In this document: positions 7,600-14,493 of the stretch, piece by piece | Position numbering within the stretch: position 1 is the stretch's first letter | Layout: every line of letters starts with the position of its first letter | Assembly: GCA_964389755.1 (NCBI GenBank) | Contig: CAYMEW010000033.1 | Location: forward strand, 1 to 50,298 | Reading direction: 5' to 3' | DNA: 50,298 nucleotides | Source: JBBSUQ01 sp964389755 | Lineage (GTDB): Bacteria > Bacteroidota > Bacteroidia > Flavobacteriales_D > Crocinitomicaceae | Notes under the pieces: generated by a model | The model's database searches: none | Told to the model about the DNA's origin: nothing | The model's input: only the letters and a program-made list of their open reading frames with translations | Made by a program: the position numbers and the translations under genes

Positions 7600-9222
7600 C
7601 TATCCTTCCAGGTAGCTGACAAAAACATAGTTTCCCCCGGCACCTTCATTGAGGTCCACGTCTATTTTCGTGTACCCGGGAGACGCAGGAATCAGGGCGC
7701 TCTTTCCCGCGATGCAGGCGATGTCGAGCACTGCTCGTCCGGGGTCCTTCGTGTAGCAGAGGTAGATGTAGTTTCCCCTCGTACCGGCGTTCAGGTTCCC
7801 CGGTACTTTCACATAGCCGGGCGGCGGTTGAATATTCGACGAGCTCCCTGAAATTACTGCCAGCCCCGTAATCGGTTCGGCATCGTCTTCCTTCGCATAG
7901 CAAATGTATACATACTTGCCGCGCGCACCTTTGTTTAGGTCGATCGTTTCACGGTAAAAGCCCGGTGGTGGCGGAACAAGGTCGGATCGCCCTTCAACGA
8001 CGGCCAGGTTCGTAATGGGCGTTTTTTCCGGCTGGAACGAAAGGAATAGTTTCCGACCCCTGGTTCCCTCGTTCAGGTTTTGCGGACAGCGCGTAAAGGC
8101 GTAACCCGGAAGCGGATCGCCCGGAAGCACGGCGACGTTGAGCACTTTTGCCCCACGTTCTGACTTTTTATAACAGATGTACACAAACCTCCCGCCTGCA
8201 CCGGCGTTCGTATCCTGCTCGATCTTACAAAAGCCTTCAGGCGCTGCCATTCCCGGGCGGCGTCCCACAATCACGCGGATATCCGTTACGAACTCCGTGG
8301 CTTCCGGGTCTTTTCGGTAACAAAGGAACACGTACTTCCCCCCTGCGCCGTCGTTGAGGTCCTGGGGAATCTTGAAAAACCCGGGCGGCGCTTCGATGGA
8401 TGCGGTGCTTCCCGAAATGACCGTAAGGTCCGTTACCGGCCGCTTGTTCCAGTGGTATTTATACCAGGTGGCCATAATATCACCGGTGCTCAGCCCGTTG
8501 CGTTGGCCGAAAGGTTCGCCGAAAAGCGATTCGATCGTCTTCTTCCCGTTATTCGAAAAAGCATAGGCTGAGTACTGCATGATCGAAGCAATGTCATAGC
8601 GCGCCAGGCGCTCATCGTGGTAGATATCGAACTGGGAACGTTTTGCGGTGATAATATTCTCGTAGAGAACGCGAATGAACTGGTCCCGGTCCGCGCGGCA
8701 CTGCTCATGCCTCAGTCCGAGCGCGTGCCCGATCTCGTGGATGGTGTTTCCCACGCTGCAATTCGCGCCCAGCCAGATCAATTGCCGGGTACCCCGGTAT
8801 CCCAACGTGGCCATGCAGCCGTCGCCAACTGTAAAAACGATGTAAGCCTGCTGATCGGTACGCGGCACGAAGCGAATGGGCGTGCGCTCTTCCCAGTGAC
8901 GTATTGCGTCGCCCACGCGCTGCGGATTGGGGAGCGCCGAATCAATCTCGAAATAAACCACTCCGCCGGGCCAGATTGAGTCGGTGAAAAGAGCTTTCAG
9001 TGCACGCTGACCGGCCGGTTTGCCAGGCATTTCCCGCATCAGTTGCGTGTATGCTTCCACTTCTTCGACGGTGCCGAGCACCATGTCTCCCTCGAAGACA
9101 GCCAGCCCGTTTTTTTCGAAATAGGTCACTTCCTGCAGTGAGCCGTTATCGAGAGTAATAAATGTTTTGCCTGCGCGGCTTCCCTCTTTCGCCGTTACAA
9201 TATCCGGAGTAAGTTGTTTCAT
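7600..9222 (-). CDS. Astacin-family (M12A) metalloprotease with six MABP-like repeats
   Basis: The 540-residue protein contains the astacin zinc signature HEIGHALGLRHEQCRADRD (residues about 162-180) and the Met-turn SIMQYS, so the catalytic Zn site is complete. The C-terminal half holds six units of about 45 residues. Each runs from an ITxLxVI-type strand through PPGFxKI and DLNxGAxGKYVYLCY to a short linker. This pattern matches the MABP beta-prism domain, and six units would make two prisms. MABP domains bind membranes in some eukaryotic proteins; a targeting role here is inferred. No signal peptide is visible, which is odd for an astacin. GC content is host-like, unlike the two genes flanking it in the island. 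Confidence 0.85.
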   Translation of the reverse strand: MKQLTPDIVTAKEGSRAGKTFITLDNGSLQEVTYFEKNGLAVFEGDMVLGTVEEVEAYTQLMREMPGKPAGQRALKALFTDSIWPGGVVYFEIDSALPNPQRVGDAIRHWEERTPIRFVPRTDQQAYIVFTVGDGCMATLGYRGTRQLIWLGANCSVGNTIHEIGHALGLRHEQCRADRDQFIRVLYENIITAKRSQFDIYHDERLARYDIASIMQYSAYAFSNNGKKTIESLFGEPFGQRNGLSTGDIMATWYKYHWNKRPVTDLTVISGSTASIEAPPGFFKIPQDLNDGAGGKYVFLCYRKDPEATEFVTDIRVIVGRRPGMAAPEGFCKIEQDTNAGAGGRFVYICYKKSERGAKVLNVAVLPGDPLPGYAFTRCPQNLNEGTRGRKLFLSFQPEKTPITNLAVVEGRSDLVPPPPGFYRETIDLNKGARGKYVYICYAKEDDAEPITGLAVISGSSSNIQPPPGYVKVPGNLNAGTRGNYIYLCYTKDPGRAVLDIACIAGKSALIPASPGYTKIDVDLNEGAGGNYVFVSYLEG

Positions 9223-9374
9223 AAAGTGATTTGTTTTATGTAGTTACGTCTAATCAACCCTGCTTGCAGGGGTAAAGCTGCTAAAGATAAGGACTGGCCG
9301 GAAAAAGGAAGGATCCGCCCTGCGAAATTTTTCCCGAAAAATGCGATCCGGAAACTTCTGCCGACCAAACAGGA

Positions 9375-9415
9375 CCCCCGAAGCAGGAATAAGTGTACGC
9401 GAATTTTGCATTGAT
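9375..9415. repeat. 41-nt imperfect repeat, copy 1
   Basis: This sequence matches 10531-10571 at 34 of 41 positions, including a shared AGGAATAAGTGTAC core. The word AATAAGTGTA also ends both 81-nt repeats. It lies upstream of the astacin gene. Apart from this, 9223-9501 holds no gene that I can support. Confidence 0.55.
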
Positions 9416-9501
9416 CAGGTAGAGATGGATACACAACGGTTTTGCGAGCGCTCAAAAAAAAATGAGCAAGACAATTGCATTTTGCTTGGATAGCACCCAG
9501 T

Positions 9502-10281
9502 TTATTTTAACGTAACTAAGAATCGTGGTTGTGAATCATTTATTCCAAATGCAATTTTAGATGGAATTTCGGAGCAGAAGATAAAATAACTCATTGATGG
9601 TGTAGCTTCATCTCCAGCGTACATTATAAACCAATCGTCACTTTCAACTTCACCACACATAGTTAATGTACCGCCCTTAGGTATTGTTCCTTTAGCGCCT
9701 CTTAGGATAAATGGATTGACCCTGCCCTTTTCTAAAATCGGAATTGCACAGAAAAATGGAGACCAAGATCCAGCTCTTGGTCGAACTTCAATAACATTTC
9801 TTCCATTTGGAGCCTTTCTCAATTCAACAGTATAGGGCTCAAGTGTTCGTCTGACTATGTTAGGTTTACGGTTTTCTAATGATGATTTAACCCTTTCAAC
9901 CCAGTCGTTATCTTTTAGGCTTACATAAAGCCTTGTTTTTATTACAGATGGAATCAAATCTATATCCACCGAGGAAGGAAAAATCCCAATAATAGGAAAA
10001 GTTTCTCCTCTCGAACTTAATGCCCTGTCTAACGCATAAGCAACTTCTTCCTTACAAGGTTCGCTTCCCAAACTATTTTGAGTTGCAATTATGGACCAAG
10101 CATCACATTCATTTTCAGAAGTAATGAATTTATCAATCTGCTCCCATAGTCTTTTTCCCGCTTGGATATTCCATCTATCAAGTTTTATATTTATGCCACT
10201 TTTTTCTAATTCCTGAGCAATAAATTGAACATCTCCAGTTTTATTGTCTTCCCAAGAGTATGTTATCCATAGTGTCTTCAT
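9502..10281 (-). CDS. TIR-domain protein with an uncharacterised C-terminal domain, probable defence gene
   Basis: The 259-residue protein opens with a TIR fold: MKTLWITYSWEDN (beta-A), a helix with IAQELEKSGI, then LDRW, IQAGKRLWEQI, SIIATQNSLGSEPCKEEVAYAL, and a PIIGIF strand. Glu78 or Glu79 lies where bacterial TIR enzymes carry their catalytic Glu, so NAD+ cleavage is plausible. Residues about 148-259 form a separate beta-rich domain of unknown type, probably the sensor. The start at 10281 was preferred over one 14 codons upstream because TIR domains usually begin this way. The gene is AT-rich, and its upstream 81-nt repeat matches the one at the NACHT gene. An anti-phage role is inferred from domain type and neighbourhood. 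Confidence 0.8.
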   Translation of the reverse strand: MKTLWITYSWEDNKTGDVQFIAQELEKSGINIKLDRWNIQAGKRLWEQIDKFITSENECDAWSIIATQNSLGSEPCKEEVAYALDRALSSRGETFPIIGIFPSSVDIDLIPSVIKTRLYVSLKDNDWVERVKSSLENRKPNIVRRTLEPYTVELRKAPNGRNVIEVRPRAGSWSPFFCAIPILEKGRVNPFILRGAKGTIPKGGTLTMCGEVESDDWFIMYAGDEATPSMSYFIFCSEIPSKIAFGINDSQPRFLVTLK

Positions 10282-10394
10282 GATTTTTTTAAATTGGTAC
10301 TGAATTATATACGCAATAAACAACTATTTACAAGTAATTGAAAATCATTTTTTTCTTGGAAATCAAACACGTAACTTTTGCAAAGTTGAAAACC

Positions 10395-10475
10395 GTCCTG
10401 GCAAGTAGCTGTCGTTTAAGTCACTCCAATACTACTAAAAATTTTAAAACTAAAACTAAATTGATAATAAGTGTA
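10395..10475. repeat. 81-nt repeat upstream of the TIR gene (copy B)
   Basis: This is the second copy of the sequence at 7357-7437. It lies 114 bp before the TIR start codon; copy A lies 138 bp before the NACHT start codon. The spacing and orientation are similar, which fits a shared upstream control region or a recombination site linked to each gene. Confidence 0.85.
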
Positions 10476-10530
10476 AAGCAACTCATTTGCAGATAGAAAT
10501 AATCTTAGAAAGATCCCCCTCCTGTCTCCT

Positions 10531-10571
10531 CCCCCGAAGGAGGAATAAGTGTACAAGAAAGTCGGATTGAT
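10531..10571. repeat. 41-nt imperfect repeat, copy 2
   Basis: This is the partner of 9375-9415 (34 of 41 matches). It also contains a short CCTCC/GGAGG inverted repeat near its start. The rest of 10476-10687 is low-complexity sequence rich in GAGAATGAG words, with no gene that I can support. Confidence 0.55.
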
Positions 10572-10687
10572 AAAAATCACATGATCCGGAACAAAGAGTG
10601 AGCATGCCTGGCGGCAGACAGGAGTGAGATGATCTGAAGGAGAATGAGAATGAGAGCGAGAATGAGGAATCAGAACGAGAAACATCC

Positions 10688-10720
10688 TCATTCTGATTCT
10701 GTTTCTCATTCTGATAGTGG
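10688..10720. repeat. Right copy of the island-flanking direct repeat, touching tRNA-Arg
   Basis: Its first 28 nt are identical to 4624-4651. The last bases of this copy (10718-10720) are the 3' end of the tRNA-Arg gene on the minus strand. That position is typical of integrase attachment sites. No integrase gene remains between the copies. Confidence 0.5.
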
Positions 10721-10789
10721 TCCCGACGGGAATCGAACCCATATCTAAAGTTTAGGAAACTTCTATTCTATCCATTGAACTACGGGACC
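10718..10789 (-). tRNA. tRNA-Arg, anticodon CCT
   Basis: The reverse complement folds into a complete cloverleaf of 72 nt. The acceptor stem GGTCCCG pairs fully with CGGGACC. The D arm starts GTTC. The anticodon stem GAAGT/ACTTT closes the loop TTCCTAA, so the anticodon is CCT. The T arm contains GGGTTCGATTCCC. The discriminator base is A and no CCA is encoded. It adjoins the probable island on its 3' side. Confidence 0.95.
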
Positions 10790-10866
10790 GCCCGGCAAAG
10801 ATAGCAACTTTTCGGCTGTCCGTAGTCACCACACGCTTTTGCACAATAGCTTCGTCTCTCAAACGT

Positions 10867-10874
10867 TATCTTTG
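10867..10874 (+). promoter_or_regulatory. Minus-7 box TATCTTTG, 4 nt before a start codon
   Basis: The sequence matches the Bacteroidota minus-7 consensus TAnnTTTG. Only 4 nt separate it from the ATG at 10879, so transcription would start at or next to the start codon, giving a leaderless message. Confidence 0.6.
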
Positions 10875-10878
10875 CACC

Positions 10879-11358
10879 ATGAACACAGTACTACGCATCT
10901 TGTTTGGCCTCGCGGTACTTTTACCGCTGCAACTCTCGGCCCAGGACATCGAGACGGAACCGGCCGATTCCATTCCTTTATCGGTACTGATCGATTTCGG
11001 GAAAGCGCTCGAAATGAGTGTCAACGATTCATTGGGTGCAGCGGGCGTCCTCGTTCGCTCGGATGAGATCATACTCCTGGTGCCGGACGAAGAAGTTCCC
11101 GCACTGTGGGAGATCCGCGGACTGCTCGACGAATGGGCGGTTCAGGCGGATTCCTTTTTCAGGGAACTGCGCTGTGAAGAGTTCATCGTCCTGAGTTTTA
11201 CTCCCGACCTTGCGAGAAGTAACAAACAGGGTACGATCTCCATGATCCCGATGACAATGACCTATGCCTGCAACCGCGTAAAACAGTCTGCCCGGCTAAT
11301 CGTATTGCGCTTCAAAGACGAACCCTACCTTTACCTGCTGCGGATCTCCGAAAAATAG
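10879..11358 (+). CDS. Small secreted protein, unknown
   Basis: This 159-residue protein has a signal peptide (hydrophobic residues about 5-20, cleavage near LSAQ-D). The mature part of about 138 residues is acidic at first and contains two Cys (in LRCEEF and TYACNR) that could form a disulphide. No known domain is recognised. It is transcribed alone from a promoter immediately before the start codon, pointing away from the tRNA. GC content is typical of the host, so it appears to lie outside the island. Confidence 0.75.
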   Translation: MNTVLRILFGLAVLLPLQLSAQDIETEPADSIPLSVLIDFGKALEMSVNDSLGAAGVLVRSDEIILLVPDEEVPALWEIRGLLDEWAVQADSFFRELRCEEFIVLSFTPDLARSNKQGTISMIPMTMTYACNRVKQSARLIVLRFKDEPYLYLLRISEK

Positions 11359-11425
11359 TCTGCCGGCCAGGCTAAAAGCCGGTACAAATTAGCGTTTTTT
11401 AGGAATTCGCCAGTTCTGTACGCAG

Positions 11426-11433
11426 TATCTTTG
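11426..11433 (+). promoter_or_regulatory. Minus-7 box TATCTTTG before a small ORF
   Basis: A consensus TAnnTTTG box lies 33 nt before the ATG at 11467. It supports the short downstream frame as a real transcription unit. Confidence 0.5.
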
Positions 11434-11466
11434 TAGTGCAAGCGCCGAAACTCAGCCTGTCCATTA

Positions 11467-11643
11467 ATGATTATACACATGACAGGTTCATCCGCAAACA
11501 AACGGGCCATGGCCCATCTTATCGCACGTTCCGGAGCAGGCGCTTCTCATCGCTTTCGTTCGGCAGGCCTGCGCAAACAACTCCAGCAGGAGTGTAACGA
11601 GCAAACGCCCACACTTTCCAGGCAAAAGATGCACCGAAAGTAG
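11467..11643 (+). CDS. Short basic protein of 58 residues, unknown
   Basis: The frame starts MIIHMTGSSANKRAM and ends RQKMHRK before TAG. The product is strongly basic, rich in Arg, Lys, His and Ala, and has no membrane helix. A second in-frame ATG at 11479 would give 54 residues. A consensus minus-7 box lies at a suitable distance upstream. Codon use looks like that of coding DNA, and the intergenic space would otherwise be more than 300 bp. It could bind nucleic acid, judging only from its charge. Confidence 0.4.
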   Translation: MIIHMTGSSANKRAMAHLIARSGAGASHRFRSAGLRKQLQQECNEQTPTLSRQKMHRK

Positions 11644-11664
11644 CAGCACTAACGCTTCCCAGGG

Positions 11665-12462
11665 TCAGAACGAGAGTATGTACCCGATCTTAAAGCCAAC
11701 GAATTCAAGCGGTGTGCGATAGAGTTCCGCCACTTTGTGCTCATGCGTGTTTTGGGAAGATACATTGATGAAGGTCGCGTCGATGTCCGTACGGTCGTCG
11801 TTGGGATCGTTCATGCCATCCATCTCCATGCCGTGAGGCTCATCCTTCATGTACTTCACGTTGACATACTCGAAAGGAGCCACTCCGCGCAAATACGAAA
11901 GTGCAAAGAACACACGGTGCCGGTTTTCAGGATGGACCCCTGAAAAAAGGCGGTCCAGTGAAAGTTCGGCGCCAAGTTCTCCTCCGTACACCATTCCCGA
12001 AAAACGCTGCGTCTTGCGTCGTTCGAGCGCTTTGCAGCCATCCGGATCGGTCGGATCCTCGATGTAAATCCGCGAACGCATGAAGGCATAACCGATCTGC
12101 GGAGTTAAAAACATGCGGAACCCCCTGTACTCGCTACCGATAACGACCTTCGGACCGAACAATACTTTGTTCATACTGCTACTGAAACGCACATCCGTGG
12201 TTGTCGACGAACCGTCCATGAAAACGTAGGTCTGCGAAAGCGTACGGCTGTAGTAAGATCCGATGCTTCCTTTCAGTTCGAGATATACCGGCAGAGTCGG
12301 AACGGGTTTGGCAGCGGCACTCAGGCCGATCCCGACGTTTGTTCCCATGTATGGCATTGTACTTTTCACCGGGATGTCCACCGGTACGTAGAGCCCAAAT
12401 TGCGCACGTTGTCCGAAAGCGACCGAACAGCTGAGCAGGCAAAGGGTAATGATGATTTTCAT
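11665..12462 (-). CDS. Outer-membrane beta-barrel protein, unknown role
   Basis: From the start at 12462 the product has 265 residues and opens with the signal peptide MKIIITLCLLSCSVAFGQ. Alternating hydrophobic strands continue to the end (for example VYLELKGSIGSYY, FRMFLTPQIGYAF, VFFALSYLRGVAPF), and the last residues LEFVGFKIGYILSF end in the aromatic residue typical of barrels folded by the BAM machinery. An upstream ATG at 12510 would place 16 odd residues before the signal peptide. It is divergent from mtnC. The family is not recognised beyond the barrel fold. Confidence 0.7.
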   Translation of the reverse strand: MKIIITLCLLSCSVAFGQRAQFGLYVPVDIPVKSTMPYMGTNVGIGLSAAAKPVPTLPVYLELKGSIGSYYSRTLSQTYVFMDGSSTTTDVRFSSSMNKVLFGPKVVIGSEYRGFRMFLTPQIGYAFMRSRIYIEDPTDPDGCKALERRKTQRFSGMVYGGELGAELSLDRLFSGVHPENRHRVFFALSYLRGVAPFEYVNVKYMKDEPHGMEMDGMNDPNDDRTDIDATFINVSSQNTHEHKVAELYRTPLEFVGFKIGYILSF

Positions 12463-12546
12463 AAGCCTGTTTTTTTGAAGCACCTCACCAAATACAATAC
12501 CAAAATTCAATCGAAAAACGGTGCGTGCAGATCAATACAAACTTAC

Positions 12547-12554
12547 TAACTTTG
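12547..12554 (+). promoter_or_regulatory. Minus-7 box TAACTTTG, 5 nt before the mtnC start
   Basis: A consensus TAnnTTTG box ends 5 nt before the ATG at 12560. It rules against the longer frame starting at 12521, which would begin upstream of the promoter, and implies a leaderless message. Confidence 0.6.
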
Positions 12555-12559
12555 GACGT

Positions 12560-13258
12560 ATGAATTCCAGTGAGATCCGATTTATTTTAAGCGATATAGA
12601 AGGAACAACTTCCTCCGTGTCATTCGTTTACGAAACCCTGTTCCCTTATTTCAACGAACACATCAACGAACTGCTAGAGTTGGGGGACCAGCCCGAAATG
12701 CGGGAAGTGTTCAGTCAGACGGCCGAACACATGCGTGCGGAAGGCGTTGAAACGATCACGGACGAAACGATCATTGCACAATTACTGGCCTGGAGCAGGG
12801 CGGATCTGAAGATCACTCCGCTGAAAACAGCGCAGGGCATACTTTGGGAGCGCGGCTACGCTTCCGGGGCCATTCGCGGGCACGTTTACGACGACGTGAA
12901 AGCAAATTTCGAGCGCTGGAAAGAGGAAGGCCGGGAGATCGGCATCTTTTCATCCGGTTCGGTAGCCGCACAGAAACTACTATTTGCCAATAGCCGCGAA
13001 GGCGACCTGACCGTGTACCTCTCCGCTTATTTCGACACGAAGACCGGACCCAAACGGGAGCCGTCAACCTATACCGAAATCAGTCGGATTGTTGCCATTC
13101 CGGCAGCAAACATCCTGTTTCTTTCAGACATTCGCGAAGAGCTTGAAGCAGCACAGGCGACCGGGTTCCAGACCGTGCAACTTTTACGTCCGGGTACCGA
13201 AGCGAACTGGGAACAAACAGCAGGCAATTTTGACGAAGTAAACCGATTCATAAACTAA
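12560..13258 (+). CDS. mtnC: Enolase-phosphatase E1 (acireductone synthase)
   Basis: MtnC converts 2,3-diketo-5-methylthiopentyl-1-phosphate to acireductone in the methionine salvage pathway. The 232-residue length fits the family. The HAD-type motif is ILSDIEGTTSS with Asp12 and Glu14; the second HAD motif is FSSGS, followed by a basic PKREPSTY segment and the late acidic motif FLSDIREE. The start at 12560 is set by the promoter box just upstream. mtnA follows after 20 nt in the same orientation, so the pair probably forms an operon. The other salvage enzymes, MtnB and MtnD, are not in this window. Confidence 0.9.
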   Translation: MNSSEIRFILSDIEGTTSSVSFVYETLFPYFNEHINELLELGDQPEMREVFSQTAEHMRAEGVETITDETIIAQLLAWSRADLKITPLKTAQGILWERGYASGAIRGHVYDDVKANFERWKEEGREIGIFSSGSVAAQKLLFANSREGDLTVYLSAYFDTKTGPKREPSTYTEISRIVAIPAANILFLSDIREELEAAQATGFQTVQLLRPGTEANWEQTAGNFDEVNRFIN

Positions 13259-13278
13259 ATTCCCGCCCGCGTGTTGGA

Positions 13279-14385
13279 ATGAAAGAAGCTATTATGGAAA
13301 AATTCAGAACAATCTGGACAACAGCCGACGGCCACGTCGAAGTGATCGACCAGCGCAGGTTGCCCCACGAATACGTGGTTGAAACACTCAAAACGTATAA
13401 GGATGCCGAAACGGCAATTAAGGACATGACCGTACGCGGGGCGCCACTGATCGGAGCAACTGCGGCTTACGGGATCTACCTGGCTGTCCGTGAAATGATC
13501 GAACAGGAACACCCCGGGAGTTTCCTGGACCAGGCTTTTTCGGACTTGCGTGCTTCGCGCCCGACGGCCGTGAACCTTTTTTGGGCACTCGATAAAATGC
13601 GCGATGCGCTGGATAACGCCGAAGGTGACTTTATGGAAACGGCCTGGAAAGCGGCGGGAGACATCGTGGAGGAAGACGTGGAAACGTGCCGTATGATCGG
13701 CGTACACGGTTTGTCACTGATCGAAGAAGTATCCAAACGCAAGAAGGGCGAACCTGTCAACATCCTCACACACTGCAACTCCGGCATGCTGGGCTGCATC
13801 GAATGGGGAACAACCACTTCGGCCATTTACCAGGCTGCCGAGAAAGGAATAAAGGTACACGTATACGTCGATGAGACCCGCCCGAGGAACCAGGGTTCGA
13901 ACCTGACCTGCTACGAACTGACACGGCACGAAATTCCGCACACACTGATTGTGGATAATGCCGGGGGACATTTGATGCAGCACGGAATGGTAGATATGGT
14001 CATCGTGGGAACCGACCGGACCACGCGTGACGGTGACGTGGCAAACAAGATCGGTACCTACCTGAAAGCACTTGCCGCACACGACAACAACATTCCGTTT
14101 TACGTCGCACTGCCATCCACGACGATCGACTGGACGATCCGGGACGGCCTGAAAGAGATCCCGATCGAAGAGCGCAACCAGGACGAGGTGAAGTACATGA
14201 TGGGCAAAGCACCCGACGGAAAGATCGAGTCCGTGCTGATCTGCCCGGAAACCACGCCTGCAAGCAACTACGGTTTCGACGTAACCCCGGCACGACTGGT
14301 GAACAAACTGATCACCGAACGCGGCGTGTGCGACGCTTCCGAGGAAGGACTGACCGGATTATTCCCGGAGCAAAAGATCAGTTAA
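13279..14385 (+). CDS. mtnA: Methylthioribose-1-phosphate isomerase
   Basis: MtnA isomerises 5-methylthioribose-1-phosphate to the ribulose form, an early step of methionine salvage in the cytoplasm. The 368 residues match the family length. Diagnostic segments are TVRGAPLIGATAAYG (about 51-65), ILTHCNSGMLG with the catalytic Cys166, DETRPRNQG, and VGTDRTTRDGDVANKIGT with the catalytic Asp246. A second ATG at 13294 is an equally possible start. It lies directly after mtnC, the enzyme two steps later in the pathway. Confidence 0.93.
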   Translation: MKEAIMEKFRTIWTTADGHVEVIDQRRLPHEYVVETLKTYKDAETAIKDMTVRGAPLIGATAAYGIYLAVREMIEQEHPGSFLDQAFSDLRASRPTAVNLFWALDKMRDALDNAEGDFMETAWKAAGDIVEEDVETCRMIGVHGLSLIEEVSKRKKGEPVNILTHCNSGMLGCIEWGTTTSAIYQAAEKGIKVHVYVDETRPRNQGSNLTCYELTRHEIPHTLIVDNAGGHLMQHGMVDMVIVGTDRTTRDGDVANKIGTYLKALAAHDNNIPFYVALPSTTIDWTIRDGLKEIPIEERNQDEVKYMMGKAPDGKIESVLICPETTPASNYGFDVTPARLVNKLITERGVCDASEEGLTGLFPEQKIS

Positions 14386-14451
14386 GAAATACGTTTGTTA
14401 CCATTTTTTAACGCTTGTTAACTTTTAGGTGAATAAGCGATCCGGAGGAAT

Positions 14452-14459
14452 TACATTTG
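14452..14459 (+). promoter_or_regulatory. Minus-7 box TACATTTG before the T9SS gene
   Basis: A consensus TAnnTTTG box lies 34 nt before the ATG at 14494, leaving a normal short leader. Confidence 0.5.
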
Positions 14460-14493
14460 CGTAAGTTTTTATTATGCACGAATAATAAAAGTT

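Noticed and set aside
7423..7851. Plus-strand gene opposite the astacin gene
   Set aside because: It mirrors a strong minus-strand gene with clear catalytic motifs and lacks a signal, domain or promoter of its own.
4624..10720. Complete prophage or integrative element
   Set aside because: No integrase, structural, replication or conjugation gene is present between the repeats.
13255..14293. Minus-strand genes opposite mtnA
   Set aside because: mtnA is certain from its catalytic motifs; the opposite frames have no recognisable features.
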